From Bryum argenteum (lineage: Eukaryota > Streptophyta > Bryopsida > Bryales > Bryaceae), in contig CM073321.1 of NCBI GenBank assembly GCA_037043015.1, forward strand, positions 4,221,001 through 4,285,000: a stretch of DNA of 64,000 nt, given 5' to 3'. The notes below the pieces were generated by a model that worked only from the letters and a program-made list of their open reading frames with translations, made no database searches and was not told where the DNA came from. The first letter of the stretch is position 1; every line of letters starts with the position of its first letter. The position numbers and the translations under genes are program-made. Shown here piece after piece: positions 1-11,801 of this stretch.

Positions 1-59
1 CAGGGCGTTAAGCCAGGCCAGGGAGTCAGGCCAGGCCAGGCCAGGGCGGCAAGTCAGGA

Positions 60-2651
60 ATGGAGGTTCGAAAGAACATGGGGGAAGAGACGCCTAAGTC
101 TATTAGGGAATCTAGACCACGAGCAGAGGTGGAACCCAGTATGAAGAGGAAGTCTACATATCCACTGAAGCGTGTCCCGGGGACGCTCATCGTTGAAAGG
201 AAAATGGACAGAGCTATTCTGCTCACATTCCTTCGCATGCAACATTGGAAGAACTGGAGAGAATTGGAAGATGATGTTTGGGCGGAAAGAGTTGGTTTGG
301 GGAGCTTTTACGAATTTACCTGGCCTGAAATACGCATAGAGTTGGTGGCGGATTTTGTTGAAGGTTTTCACTACATTAAAGGAGACAAGACCGGTACTGG
401 AGATGGCTCCAACGTTGCAATAAGAGCTACAGTTCAACGAAAAGCGGTGGAATTTACTGCGTCGACGGTGCAACAGGCCTTGGGTATCGAAGGCAAGAAG
501 GTACTAAAGAGGGGCAAGAAAGACTTTGATCCAAGGTATGTGGAGGAGTTTGGATTGAAGCCTACTGATTTTAGCTCTGATGGAGCAAAAATCAATGCAT
601 TCACACCTGTATACCAAGATAGGATCAGGGCCCTAGTAGAGATCATGTATTTAAAAGTAAAATTGGAGTACGCTAGCAAATCGTTGCTCCGGTATATGTT
701 CCAGGTGATTGAGGAAGGAGATGTGAACTGGGCCCCACTTGTGTTGTCCAGCTTAAGGCGAGTTCTCATTCAGGTCCATACAAGCAATACGAGGAACATC
801 AAAGGGGCCGAGTTGATAGATGCCCTATTAAGGCCATGGTTTCCAGATGATGAGGAGTATGTGGAACCAGACTCATTTGCTCAGGAGGAGAGTTCAGAGG
901 ATACCAGGGACGACAGTGAGAGATTGCCAGAGAAGTCACTAACGCGATCGAGAGCACATTCACCACTAGATGCATTCAGTGGAGAAGGTTCCATGAGACC
1001 ATTCACAGGCTTACTGCCCACCCAGGAAGACCAGACAGGAGAAGGACACAAATCATCGTCACCACAGGAGAACTTGGTGTATGAGAGAAGAGGAGCAAAA
1101 CGGTTAGAGTTCTCTCCCATGTCTTCTCCAGAGGTAGGACGCACAAATAAACGACTACGGGAGCGGAGAAACATTTCAAGGTATCGAGATAGCACAACAG
1201 ATACAACCAACTCGGAGGATGAAGACGAGATCACGTCGTCGACTCCATAGGTGCAGAAGAAGGGCAAAGAACACATGAAGCAGAATCCCACGCGGGCTAC
1301 ATGTACGATTCAATTGACTAGCAGCTCTGAGAATCTACATCAATTGGATGACAACCCGATCAGCAACCGAATCGAGCCCATTCGTCTACATCAAGAGCAT
1401 AGAAGCCAGGTGGAGGAGCAAGTGAATCACCCGGATCTAGTGCTTGAGTTACATTACCCATCTGAAGAACAGCAGTTTGTACTGCCCCAAGATGTTCACC
1501 GATCACTTGAACAAGGTGAGATTGCTCCAAAGGTACGAGTTCTACAGGAGCAACAGTCCCAATCAAATCAATCGCCATTGTTACAAGAGCAAAAAGAGAT
1601 TGCACTAGAGGAGCAACTACAGGAGAGCCAACGGAATGAGCAGTATCAGCTACAGCATCCACATGAGCAAGTCACGGAGGGACGAGAGCAACCAGACAGG
1701 GCACCTACCCCTGATCTGCCACAGATCAAGACACCTACTCATCGTAGTATTATAGCGGGCGGACTCAATCATTTGGTACACCAACTACAGACAGTATTGA
1801 CAGATGTGGCAAGGGTACGAGAGCTTCAGGAGGTGGAGGACACGTCAGGAGACGGATATAGGAGGTTGGTCACAACCAACTTAGATCTACAAGGACAAAT
1901 ACATGAACTGACTGCTAAGCTTCAACTTGCATAGCGAGAATATGCTCTAAGGGAGGACGTCTGGGCAGATACAACGAAGTAGTTGAGGATTCTACAGGAT
2001 GAGCAGTTTAGAGCACTCCAGGTAGAGGCGGTACGGCAACGACGTTTGGAGTTGGAGGCCTGTCTGAGTGCCAGAATCCGAGATTATGATAGACTGGCAC
2101 AAGAGCACTGACACTTGCAGCTTCGGTTGGAGTTGGCAGAGGCCAGATCGACTCAAACATTTCGAGACTTGAGCAAACATCTTCTGACGACTGCAAAGAA
2201 ACAAGTTTTGCAGGAGATCCAGGCCTATACCACGGACCAAGAGAGATCCAATAGATACTTGATGAGGTTTGCAGAAGCCTACCCAAACTTTGTTTATTGG
2301 TCAGATGACGAAGAGGAGAACGATGAGGAACCAATCGTGCCAATTATGACACAGCTATTGGATGGAGTTGGAGCGTCAAGCAGTGCTCCAGGGAGTGCTT
2401 CAGCTATTGAGTTAGTGAATTGTGGAGGACAAGCGGAGGCAGCACCAGTTTGGAGACCACCCAGTGGAGATGGCAGAGGAGACATTCATCCTTTCTTGAG
2501 CAGTGTAGGGCAGTCATCTGGCCAACATCCTCATGCTAGAGCAACACGGAGTTTATCAGGAGAGAGTATTCCTGCCATCCCACCCGGGCCAGATACAGTA
2601 ACGCCAAGACTTGAGGAGGTAACGAAGGGAGCGACGTCACCAGGACCATGA
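60..2651 (+). CDS. Extra (post-pol type) coding region of LTR element, broken
   Basis: The first third encodes an alpha-helical domain of about 280 residues followed by an acidic, Ser-rich tail. It recalls the helical extra-ORF proteins seen in plant gypsy-type elements and sometimes annotated as 'putative plant transposon protein'. The middle third is rich in Gln and Glu and should form a coiled coil. The last third is another coiled-coil segment followed by a Gly/Pro/Ser tail. The function is unknown; a structural or nucleic-acid packaging role is a guess from position and composition. As an LTR-element fossil it is broken in a few places. Similar domain order recurs at 47.05-49.09 kb and, more loosely, at 19.5 kb and 38.4-39.1 kb. 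Confidence 0.55.
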
Positions 2652-3000
2652 GACATTGACACAGTCAAGACCTACATAGTAGACTTAGTGTTTACATTAG
2701 ATATTTGAGTGAAATTGCGGCGAGTTGTTGTGGATTGTATTGGTTTCGCTAACATTTAATCCCAGCCAGGAACATCTGAGGACAGATGTAAACTAAAAGG
2801 GGGATAATGTTAACCGAGTAGTTACCTAGCCAGTAATCTTGTAGTTACTGGACCAGTAGTCTGGACTTTCTGGGTTACCCTAAGTCAGATTTTGGATGAA
2901 ATCTGATAGATGGATGAAATCATGTGGATGGATGAAATCAGTTAGGGTTTGGAGACCAATGTGGCGACTAGGGTTTGGAAGGGGTTTGGGGAGCGAGGCT

Positions 3001-3083
3001 CTCCCTCTCTCTCTCTCTCTCTCAGGAAGTTGGAGCTGGAGCTAGGGTCTGTGAGAGTGTGTTTGTGAGTGTGTGTGTGTGTG
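3001..3083. repeat. CT and GT microsatellites inside LTR
   Basis: A run of about a dozen CT dinucleotides (3001-3024) and a GT-rich run (3057-3083) lie within the LTR. Both are simple-sequence DNA, of no coding significance. Confidence 0.85.
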
Positions 3084-3349
3084 TTGAATAGACGAGATAA
3101 CCACTGCTTTAGAGATATATCTGGAGATACTAGGGAGTGGACTGCCACGGGCAGAAGTTATCAGTACTATCATGAGTTTTCAATGAAGTATGTTTGGATT
3201 TGTGTGTAAATGTGTTGGAGCGTGATTCCAAGTTTTCCACTCTGGAGTATTGGAGGAATAGGGTTAGAAGGCGGGGTTGATCAGTAGTATTGTTAGAATT
3301 GTAGTACCATTGTGGTACTGTCTAGGGCTTGTACGGGTACTGTCCAAGC

Positions 3350-3612
3350 CAGTTTCAAGGCTAACTTCAAGGTCAGTTCAGGACCAGTTTGAAGTCCAGG
3401 GCAGGGTTAGTGAAGGACTAAGCCAGTTTCTGGTTTAGTTCAACATAAGTCTGGAATCTAAGACAGGACTAGTTTTGAATCTAAAACAGTTCTAGGACTA
3501 GGCTAAGACAAGTTTGTGATCCAAGGCAGGACCAGCTTTGAGTCTAGTCCAGTTCTAAGTCTAGACCAGGACCAGTTTGAGGTTCGGGCCAGAACCAGTT
3601 TGGAGCCTTAGG
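3350..3612. repeat. Degenerate short tandem repeat field
   Basis: Variants of a roughly 20-base phrase (aggaccagttttgagtcta-like) recur about ten times with drifting spacing. It is a decayed tandem array in the distal LTR. Confidence 0.55.
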
Positions 3613-3633
3613 TAGGATCATTGTTGAGTCTAG

Positions 3634-3660
3634 AACACGTAATTCGTTATAATGGTAATA
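3634..3660 (+). repeat. Terminal inverted repeat, T/P transposon family (T1 side)
   Basis: AACACGTAATTCGTTATAAT followed by GG. The same terminus occurs at 11,677 and 63,698 in this orientation and, diverged, inverted at 33,078 and 63,863. It lies about 450 bp beyond the C-terminal end of T1, so it probably marks the T-side end of that element. The preceding four bases are CTAG; no matching right-hand copy with the same flank was found. Confidence 0.75.
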
Positions 3661-4083
3661 TTCAAACTCTCAAAAACCAATCGACCTAAATTCCAACATA
3701 TGTATCGAGCTAAACGCGCGTGTTGTAGAGCTAAAAAGAATACATAAGATGATGAAAGTAGCAAACGCAAATGCATTCCGACACCAATTTGCAAAAAGAG
3801 CACAATAAAATGATAAACTCAATTAAACTGGGAATCGACAATCAACGCCGAAAAAATACAAACACTTGAATCGTTGACCTTTAAGGCACAACGACTGTAC
3901 CAATATTTAACTACGGATATCAACCGCTAGCAAAGATAAGAGATAGGACTTCTACGTGCATTTCTAAGATGATTCTATTGGCAAAAAGTCACGACACGAT
4001 AAATTGATAGCTCAAATTGCACTGAGGTCATTTAGCTCGACCAGAGCTAAATTGGCATGCCCAAATAAACTAGGGATGTCAGG

Positions 4084-7000
4084 CTAAGCCTCTCCACCGT
4101 CGGACCGCTCAATACTTTGTTTGATGATGTCGATTTGACGCTCCGATAATGAAATAATCGAACGCCGAGAGCCAAGTTTTGCACTTGATTTCCATGACGT
4201 AAAAATAGCATCAGCATGAAGCCATTCCGGAATGTGAGTGTCTTCAACTGTCCATTTGAAAGTCTTCGAATGTAGTCTTTGATATAACCCTTGAAGTCAG
4301 GTGTTTCCACTATCAAATGAGGAATAACCGACAAAGAATCTGCGTCCTTAAATGACTTCATCAACTGAGGAAGTGTGAGAAAGTCATTCTCTTTCAGATT
4401 CATACTCCAACGTCCATAGAGGGCGTCAATATCTTCGTGGGTATGTCCAACTAACAAAAAATTGACATATTTTTCACGGAACACACCCATGTGTACCAGA
4501 AGAGACCAAAAGCAAAACATAAATCTATTCTTATTGTCAGAAGCTGCGTTGTCCACTTGCACATGCAGGACAGGAGGTAGAGGCTCCGCCACCCCAGAAA
4601 CTTCACTTTCAGGAAGAAGAGAGTTTAAACACCCTTCTTTTCCAAACAATACAGCTTCAAATAAAGGCAACGACTCCGAATTTGCGAATAATGATTTCGA
4701 ATACGAGATCGGAACACCTTCTAGATCTCGTAAAAGCTTCAATATTGATCCAACAGTGTGATTGCAATCACTTCGATAAATATCGAGCCCATAATGAGCA
4801 TTCCGGACATCGCTATGCCCGTGCGCAATCATGCCAATTACAGCAATTGGAAGCTTCATCAATGCATCATTTGCCATTGTTTTATGTGAAGATACAGGGC
4901 ACGCGGTCTTTGCATGATCCATTTTTTCATGTATTATACAAAGTACATTTCTCGGCCTCTGAATAGAAAGAGAACGATTTGAGTAATAATACTCACGATG
5001 CGTTTCTTGATGATGCAAATGCTCTTCTAGCTTCTTGATCCACATATTCTTCTCACATGAATCAGGTACCATAGACTTGATCATTGTCTCCATCCTGTCA
5101 CAAGTTGAGCAACGAGCAAAGTTGTCCCCTGGCGCCTTCTTCGAATACTCAGAAAATTTTGACCTACTAATCCTGCTAAGTGTGCTCTGAGAAATGGACT
5201 TCAAGCCCAACCTCTTATTGATGTCATTAATCTCAGGTATGGCATCCTTCCATCAGAAGGACGACGGCAAGGACCGTGAGACAACTTTCTCACCAGATGT
5301 GAGCCAAAAAACCACTATGGAGTGGCCTTGGTCACAAGGGGATTGACAAGAACAACACATGAAGAGAGGAACAAAGGAGAAGAGAAGATGAGAAGAAATG
5401 AAGAAGAAACAAGGGGAAGTGAAGAAGAAAACCCACGCCGGCCTCCTTTTAACCCTCTTCCGGTTTTGGCTTGCCATCGCTTCATCTTAGGTCCGATTTG
5501 GGCGTGCCATAGCTTTTTGGAAAGCTAAGTCAATTTTGCACTCACCCTCAAAATCTCAGAAGCATAGGATCAAAACCCGAGGACTGATGGCCAAAATACT
5601 GGGGCCTACTTCTTCTAACCGCCGGCAGGAAAACCCTTCAACACCCCCAACTTTGGAGGGGTGTTTTTCCCTCTCTAAAGATTGCATCGGGGCATACCAT
5701 ATATCCCTGGAAAGCTCTTTTTGAGCTCTATTTACTCTAGAAATTTCAATAGCATAGGGAAAAAACTCCGTGACTGATTGTTGTTTGAACACAGCTGATT
5801 TGTTCACTGTCGGGGGGAAACCGTTTTCAACACCCCGACTTTGGGAGCCAAATTCTCCCTCTCTACAACTCGGATTTGAGCATGCTTACTATCGTTGGAA
5901 AGTTCTACTTACAAGCTACCTACCACGAAAATCTCAATCAATTGAGCGACTATTGAGGGAAAGACCGAGAGACATTTGATGGGATTGAGAGAATTGAGTA
6001 AAAGCGGCCCACGGCCTCCTTCTTCTACCAACAACTAAGCAATTTAAGAAGAAATCAAAAGAAACAGAATTGAGAGGGAGGTCCACCTGCCTCCCTACTC
6101 CTACTCTAACTAAACATTACAAAGAAGAAGATGTAGACAAACAAGATATGAGACAAACAAGATGGAGGAGAAGGAGGCCCATGGCCTTCCTTCTCCTACT
6201 CTAACCAGATTGAGTGGGTGATGATAGCTTGGAAACAAGCTATTAAGTACAAAATGAGAGCCGCCAAAGAGGCGGCTCACCCTAAAGCCTAACTAAGACC
6301 TAAGCCCTAATTAAAGCCTCCATGGATGAATAACCGCCACTCCACGCGCTCCGTCCTTGAAGCCTCCATTCCTTCAACCACTTCATCAATGAATGTAGCC
6401 TCACATGCTACCACAAGGTTAGATGGATGAGACTTACAACAATCAAATTTCAAACACAACATGGGCATCAAAGACTAGTTGTACAAAGCCCATGGTAAAA
6501 CGCTCAATTCTAATTTAAGAAACTAACCCTATTTCAAATTAGGATTCACTAGGGGAATTTTTCCTCCTCTAGTTCTTCTCCATCATCAATTGGATCCACT
6601 AGGGGGAATTTTTCCTCCTTTAGTCCTTCCACACTGTAAAGCTTAAATTAGTTTTAAACGTCCCATCAAAGGCCTTGCAACAACTAACCGCTAATATACA
6701 AATAGTATTCAAAACTAAATCATTGTATATTCATCAATTTACCTCAAGATGTCATGGTTTGCAAACACTTCATTAATAAAAGTCATTATTAACAACATTT
6801 AAACAAGAGAGCGCTCTCACGCTCTCACACCAAATGTCAACATCTTCGTCCTGTAAAGCATATGATCAACAGCATTGTCAATGAATGTCTTCAGAGTAGC
6901 TACAGCTTGCTTAACATGCAATCATGGTTTCTTCTGACCAACATTGCCATGGTGGCGAGCACGTAGTCCAGCTGCAGCTTCTGCCTTCCTCCTGTAGAAT

Positions 7001-7833
7001 GTTGAAATCGGAACTCCACTTATATGCTGCCATGCACGCGCACAAACGTTGATGTCTTTAGTGGTTACCATCATCGTATCGTCTGGTGCCTGATGAAAAC
7101 AATTATGAACATCTATCTTGAAATGTGACTTAAATTTAAAACCTGACGCCTCGGCTTTTGGAGAGCCATAATTTTGTCTCGAGGGAAAGGTTGGCAATAG
7201 TTCTTGTTGCAACAAATCTTGCTTGCAACCAAGTTGACTGGATCTAACGTCAGGAGCTCCTCTTCTCTCTTGGTCCTTAAGAATCGTGAGTTCCATTGTC
7301 CCAACTCAAACGGTCGCACCCCCTTTCTATTTGGATGATTGCGGGCACAAACAGTGACGTTAAATTTATCAACTCGTAAATGATGAAGCAGTGATCAACC
7401 CTCATGGATAGCATGGCAAAGCTTCCAACTCCTAGTTCCATATATGGTCTCAGCAGGTATGAAGTTAAAATTCAACCACACTACGATCTGCACAACTACT
7501 TGATCTTCACATACATGCTCGTCATTACTCTGTAACATTCTATCAGCATCTAGAGTCAAACAAATACCTTCACCAACAACATCCCCTCTAACGTTCAGAA
7601 GGGTTATAAATTTCGTAACCCATATACATCTGGCAGTTTGGGGCAATCTTTCAAATGGTCCAAGAGAACAAGCTCACAAAGAACATCCAAGTCTTATGAA
7701 ATTACAAACAAAGACCAATTAGTACCAATGTATAAACTCAAGACAAAAATATATTGAGCAAAATTAGTAAATAGACTACCTCAAAAAAAAGACGCTGAAA
7801 ATCACCGTCGCCATTGGATTCACTCAACTCCAT
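4084..7833 (-). pseudogene. T1: transposase-like (DUF7869-type) gene, split and decayed
   Basis: It resembles eukaryotic proteins annotated DUF7869 (from memory, not searched). A start at 7833 gives MELSESNGDGDF, ending in a plausible splice donor near 7780. Homology to T3 then continues down the minus strand: a DNA-binding-like segment (VCARAWQHISGVPISTFYRR), a CxxC (ARCSTC), then three acidic signatures that could form an RNase H-type active site (KMDHAKT; VDNAASDNKNR; GHTHEDIDALYGRWS). A 1.53-kb solo LTR (5298-6829) interrupts it between the equivalents of MPHKSR and SGEKV of T3. About 200 codons are missing near the C-terminus relative to T3, and the tail (FKWTVEDTHIPEW) is in another frame ending at 4084. 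It probably excised or integrated the parent element when active; it is non-functional now. Confidence 0.7.
5298..6829. mobile_element. Solo LTR (copy A) inside T1
   Basis: A 1532-bp unit begins TGTGAGCC and ends GCTCTCACA, with no internal element. It is flanked by imperfect 5-bp duplications, CCAGA (5293-5297) and CCAAA (6830-6834). A second copy of the unit is at 49,499-51,041. TG...CA ends plus a 5-bp duplication indicate an LTR left after recombination between two LTRs. It has no coding capacity. Its last 700 bp look the same as copy B, while the first half is visibly more diverged. Confidence 0.8.
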
Positions 7834-7939
7834 GATTACCTGAATGCCAGCAATAAACACATAATCATGAAAAATCACTCGTAAATTAATATACCTACAA
7901 TCAGATATGTGTAGGACCATTGAGGGAATTAAATGACCA

Positions 7940-9143
7940 TTTAGCTCGAGTCGAGCTAAATGCGCAGCAAGATATTTGTTCATCAAGCTAGCCTCAAAGC
8001 AGTTGCATGTCGATGACTATTTAGCTTGAGTCCTGCTAAATGGTCAACGAGATACAAATGCCTCAGGGTATGTTGATGAACAAATACCTTGATGCCCATT
8101 TAGATCGACTCGAGCTAAATGGTCATCAAGATTTTTGTTTATCACGCTAACCTCGAAGCATTTCTAAAGGGAAGACTATTTAGCTCGAGTCGAGCTAAAC
8201 GGACATCCAACTACAAATGCCTCGGGGATGGTCGATGAACAAATATCTTGAAGACCATTTCGCTCGACTCGAGCTAAATGGTCTTGAAGATAATTGTTCA
8301 TCACACTCACCTCGAAGAGTTGCATCTGGATGACCCTTTAGCTCGACTCAAGCTAAATGGTCTTTTTTTTTAGAAATGCAACGGGTTTGTTGGTGAACAG
8401 TTATTTGGATGACCATTTACCTCGACTCGAGCTAAATGGGCATCAAGATAACTGTTCACCAACAAGCCAATGTATCTAGATGACCCTTTAGCTCGACTCG
8501 AGCTAAATGGTCTCCCTTTAACATATGCTTCGAGTTGAGCGTGATGAACAGCTTGATGCCCATTTAGCTCGGGTCGAGCTAAATGATCATCGAAATAACT
8601 ATTCACCAACAAGCCCCGAAGCATATGTATTTGGATGACCATTTAGCTCAACTCGAGCTAAATGGTCTCTCTTTAACATATGCTTTGAGGTGAGCGTGAC
8701 AAACACTTATGTTGATGACCATTTAGCTCGAGTCGAGTTAAATGGTCATCAAGCTGTGCATCACGCTCTCCTCGAAGCAGTTGTATCTAGATGACCATTT
8801 AGCTCGACTCGAGCTAAATGGTCTTCTTTTTACAAATGCTTCGGGGTTTGTTGATGAACAGTTTTCTTGAAGACCATTTAGCTCGACTCGAGCTAAATGG
8901 GCATCAAGAAAACTGTTCGTCACGCTCACACCGAAGCATGTAAAAAAAGAAGACCATTTAGCTCGAGTCGAGCTAAACGATCCTCGTACAATCATCTCCC
9001 AAGAAAACTCAAATAATTCTTAGATGGATGACCATTTAGCTCGAGTCGAGCTAAATGGTCTTCCTATGAATCATTCAAGTACTCGAACTCGTGAACTCGA
9101 AGCATTTGGATGTAGATGCCCATTTCGTTCGACTCAAGCTAAA
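7940..9143. repeat. Palindrome array, about 79-bp period (core 1)
   Basis: Sixteen copies of a 21-bp dyad (arms TTTAGCTCGA / TCGAGCTAAA, one central base) start at 7940, 8020, 8099, 8179, 8258, 8337, 8416, 8487, 8563, 8642, 8722, 8798, 8877, 8957, 9034 and 9123. Thirteen of the fifteen steps are 76-80 bp; the exceptions are 71 and 89. Neighbouring spacers are approximate reverse complements of each other, so the true unit is a 158-bp two-site inverted module. The array sits at the upstream end of T1. A role as a binding site array for an element protein is inference. Confidence 0.9.
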
Positions 9144-10125
9144 TGAACTTGTGCATATTAAATGCATTCGAGATAAGAAACTGCCACGATATTCGTGCAC
9201 AGTAATTTTTGAGAATGATTCTTGGGAACTGTGCACAAATAAAATAGTATATTTGCCTCGATTTTCATGCACACCGGCTCCGACGAAATCCACTTTGCCA
9301 TCAAGAATGCACCACGATGAAGCCAACATATGACCAATCAACAACAAATTCTTGTTACACATTGAAATTGAGGTTATTGATCGAACTCACCCTCACGCCG
9401 TGCCCGACAGCTGCAATAATTTAACGAAGGCCCTGCGCATCCTCAAAAGCAGCACGCGCATCAACTCCAGAGCTACTAAGAGTGTCGCGCACCTCTCCTT
9501 GAGGAGTGCCCGCAACACCAAGGGCCCAAGGGGGACACCGGAGTGACGCCCGGGCCTTGGGGTGCCAAGGTGAAGGGAACCTAAGTGGGCCTAGTGTGGG
9601 AGAGGACCCCGGGCGTTGGAGACGCCTCTCACCCACGGAGACTAGGAGCCACGAGGGAATGGACATGAGATTATGGAAGCTCATGTTGCCACGATTCCGG
9701 GATGCTAAGGAGCACCTCAGTTGGAGGTGTGAGCTAAAAGTTATGGGAGTTGGAAGATTGTGGGACTAAAGGGAGTGCTGTCCAGGGACAGTGCTGGACT
9801 GGGAAGCTGGCCCGGGACTCCCGAATCTTCAGAGGGGCATAACTCCCTCAATACTTGTCGGAATGAGGCAAGTAAGGTGTCTATCGGCATCTACTTGACG
9901 AGTAGATGTCGATAGAGTGGTCGCTCGTCGCGTTTGGATGCGGGACGAGGTAGATACGAGCCCTGGAAGGTTCGGGAAGTCTCCGGGGCCTTCCAGCGGC
10001 TAAGGCATTGGGAGATTGGGTGGTCTTCCAAACCTTAGAGGTGTGAGGGTCCAGCCCTTCACCTAGGACCAGGGGCTGCCGAATCCCACAGAGTATACTA
10101 TGGGGAGGGCTGGTCTCCCTCCCCA

Positions 10126-10398
10126 CTCCCATGGTGCCTTGGTGGTGACCAAGGTGGGAGTCCCGAGTGGTGTGGCTAGTGTTGGGGCCTCACCATGGGG
10201 ACTCCCAAGCCAAGGTGAGTCCCAATGGGTGGAGCTAGTGTTGGGGCTCCACCATGGGGACTCAAAGTGCAAAATGAGGCACGGTGGGTGGAGCTAGTGT
10301 TGGGGCTTCACCACGGTGGCTCATAAGGACAAGGTGAGTCCCGGTGAGGAGCTAGTGTTGGGGCTTCACCACGGGGACTCATATAGGCAAAATGAGGA
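10126..10398. repeat. G-rich minisatellite
   Basis: About four tandem units of roughly 60-67 bp share the phrases gagctagtgttggggc and ttcaccacggggactca. The unit is variable; it lies in LTR-like debris and has no coding role that I can see. Confidence 0.7.
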
Positions 10399-10937
10399 CC
10401 ATGAGTGCTACCGATGTGGGGTGGTGTCTCACCGCCGGCGTTGTGATTACTTGGTGGCCTTGGGGTCACCATGGTGGTCATGGGCGGTGGTGAGGAGACA
10501 CCACCAAGTGCGGTTAGGCCGCGTGGTATGGGAGTGCCACCAAGTTGGGCCTTGGACATAAGTGGAAGTCCGCACCTAACCATTGGCTACCTACGAAGGG
10601 GTTGAGTCCCGGTTGCATGAGTAAGAGGGATTGATAACCAAGCGGTGAGCTTGGTGGTTGGTATGGAGAGCTAACTTTGTGCATGTGGGGGATGTGCAGA
10701 GTTAGCGCTCGTGACACTTGCTAGAGTTGGGAAAAAGTTGGTGTAAGCCAAGGTGAGCTAGCAAGGGTTGCGACAAAGAGTCCCAAACCCTAATCAAAAT
10801 TTACTAAACCGGAAGCACAAATGGGGAACGGAGTATAGGCGAAACGGACTATAGTGAGACGAAGGGCAGAGGTGCGGAGGTGCGGAGTTGAGGCCAAGGG
10901 CAAATGTGTGAAAGTACGAAGGTCCGGAGGAGCGGAA

Positions 10938-10978
10938 GAGCAGAGCAGCAGAGCAGCAGAGCAGCAGAGCAGCAGAGA
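10938..10978. repeat. AGC microsatellite
   Basis: Repeated agcagagcagcag phrases make up simple-sequence DNA in the GC-rich stretch. Confidence 0.85.
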
Positions 10979-11676
10979 ATCGGAGGAGCGGGATAGTGCG
11001 CAATGAGAAAGAAGAGCGAGCAACACCAAGCAGGAAGAGAAAGGGCGCCAAAAAAGGCCACTACCAATCAGAGAATTTTGAGTAAAAGCGATGTGGTTGG
11101 AAACTTCGCGAGGAAAGGGGAACTTCGCGAGGAACGGAGACATCTTGGAAACTTTGGGAGGAACGGGGACATCTTGGGGGAGTAAAAATCAATTGAAGTT
11201 AAGTCACCGAGAAATCCGGAATATTTCTAAAAATAGAAATTACATAATTGTAATAAAAAAACCCGGATTTGCGAGGAAAGTGGATAACCAAAACTCAAAT
11301 CAACAAAATAATCACATATTGGGCACTAGAACGTTAACCTCTAAATGCGCCGAATGTCGATAAACGACATTTTGGATGGAAGGCAGAACTTTGAATAGCC
11401 ATATCTTCTTCATCCGAGGTCCGTTTTGGATGAAATCACTTGGGTTATGCTCCAAATCAAGTCTAGTTTGTATTGTAAAATTTGCAATAAAGTATGAATT
11501 ACTGGAATGCACTTTAGAGAAGACAACTCTTCTATTTTATTGGAACTCCAAGCATGGGGCATGTATTATCATTGCAAGCCAATTATGTAAAACTAAAAAT
11601 AGTTTTTCATGATTTTGCTTTTTTATGGTCATGATCTTTAGGTGATTCTTAACAAATTTGTAGTGACAAGTTTATT

Positions 11677-11780
11677 AACACGTAATTCGTTATAATGGGA
11701 ATATATACTGATTTTGGTAATAAGGGAGACTTCCATTTAGATCGATTCTGACCTGATTAGTTACCAAATCACCAGGTTTT
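11677..11780 (+). repeat. Terminal inverted repeat, T/P family (P1 side)
   Basis: It begins AACACGTAATTCGTTATAAT. About 100 bp inward is an imperfect inverted match to 32,975-33,078, including the phrase gggaatatatactgatt. The flanking four bases are TATT here and TATG after 33,078, a 3 of 4 match, so 11,677-33,078 may be one 21-kb insertion with a 4-bp target duplication. Confidence 0.75.
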
Positions 11781-11801
11781 TATTGATAATAATGAATTTT
11801 C

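Larger units (their letters stand above)
1..3633 (+). mobile_element. LTR retroelement, 3' portion only
   Basis: The window opens inside an LTR-type element read on the plus strand. What remains is a coding region beyond any polymerase, a purine-rich tract just before 2808, and one 3' LTR beginning TGTTAACC. No reverse transcriptase or integrase is visible, so either pol lies left of the window or the element is non-autonomous. The order (helical domain, Gln-rich coiled coil, LTR) matches the region downstream of integrase in the Ty3/gypsy element at 46-55.7 kb. The right end abuts a DNA-transposon terminus at 3634. It looks broken, with a few breaks in its coding part. Family assignment to plant Ty3/gypsy is inference. 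Confidence 0.6.
2808..3633 (+). repeat. 3' LTR of the left-edge element
   Basis: It starts TGTTAACC immediately after an A/G-rich polypurine-like tract (2788-2807). It has no coding potential and contains microsatellites and a degenerate repeat field. The 3' boundary cannot be fixed because the partner LTR is outside the window; it is cut off at or before the transposon terminus at 3634. Confidence 0.5.
9371..11676. mobile_element. GC-rich LTR-like debris
   Basis: Composition shifts sharply to GC-rich at about 9370, then back to AT-rich at about 11,200. The stretch has no credible gene. It holds a G-rich minisatellite, an AGC microsatellite and short duplications of a ttcgcgaggaa phrase near 11,100. 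Around 11,395-11,460 it contains the phrase catatcttcttcatccgag, of a kind common in plant LTRs. I interpret it as one or more LTR fragments inserted between the T1 array and the terminus at 11,677, but no end pairs are visible. Confidence 0.4.

Noticed and set aside
8370-8995. Small open frames inside the palindrome array (LARVELNGH-type repeated peptides)
   Set aside because: They arise from translating the palindrome cores and occur in several frames; there is no sign of a conserved protein.
7940-9143. CRISPR array interpretation of the 79-bp phased repeats
   Set aside because: The genome is eukaryotic, spacers are related to each other and alternately inverted, and there is no leader or cas gene.
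10794-11143. Leu/Cys/Ser-rich minus-strand frames that look like membrane proteins
   Set aside because: They come from an AGC/GCT microsatellite and overlapping frames with the same composition.
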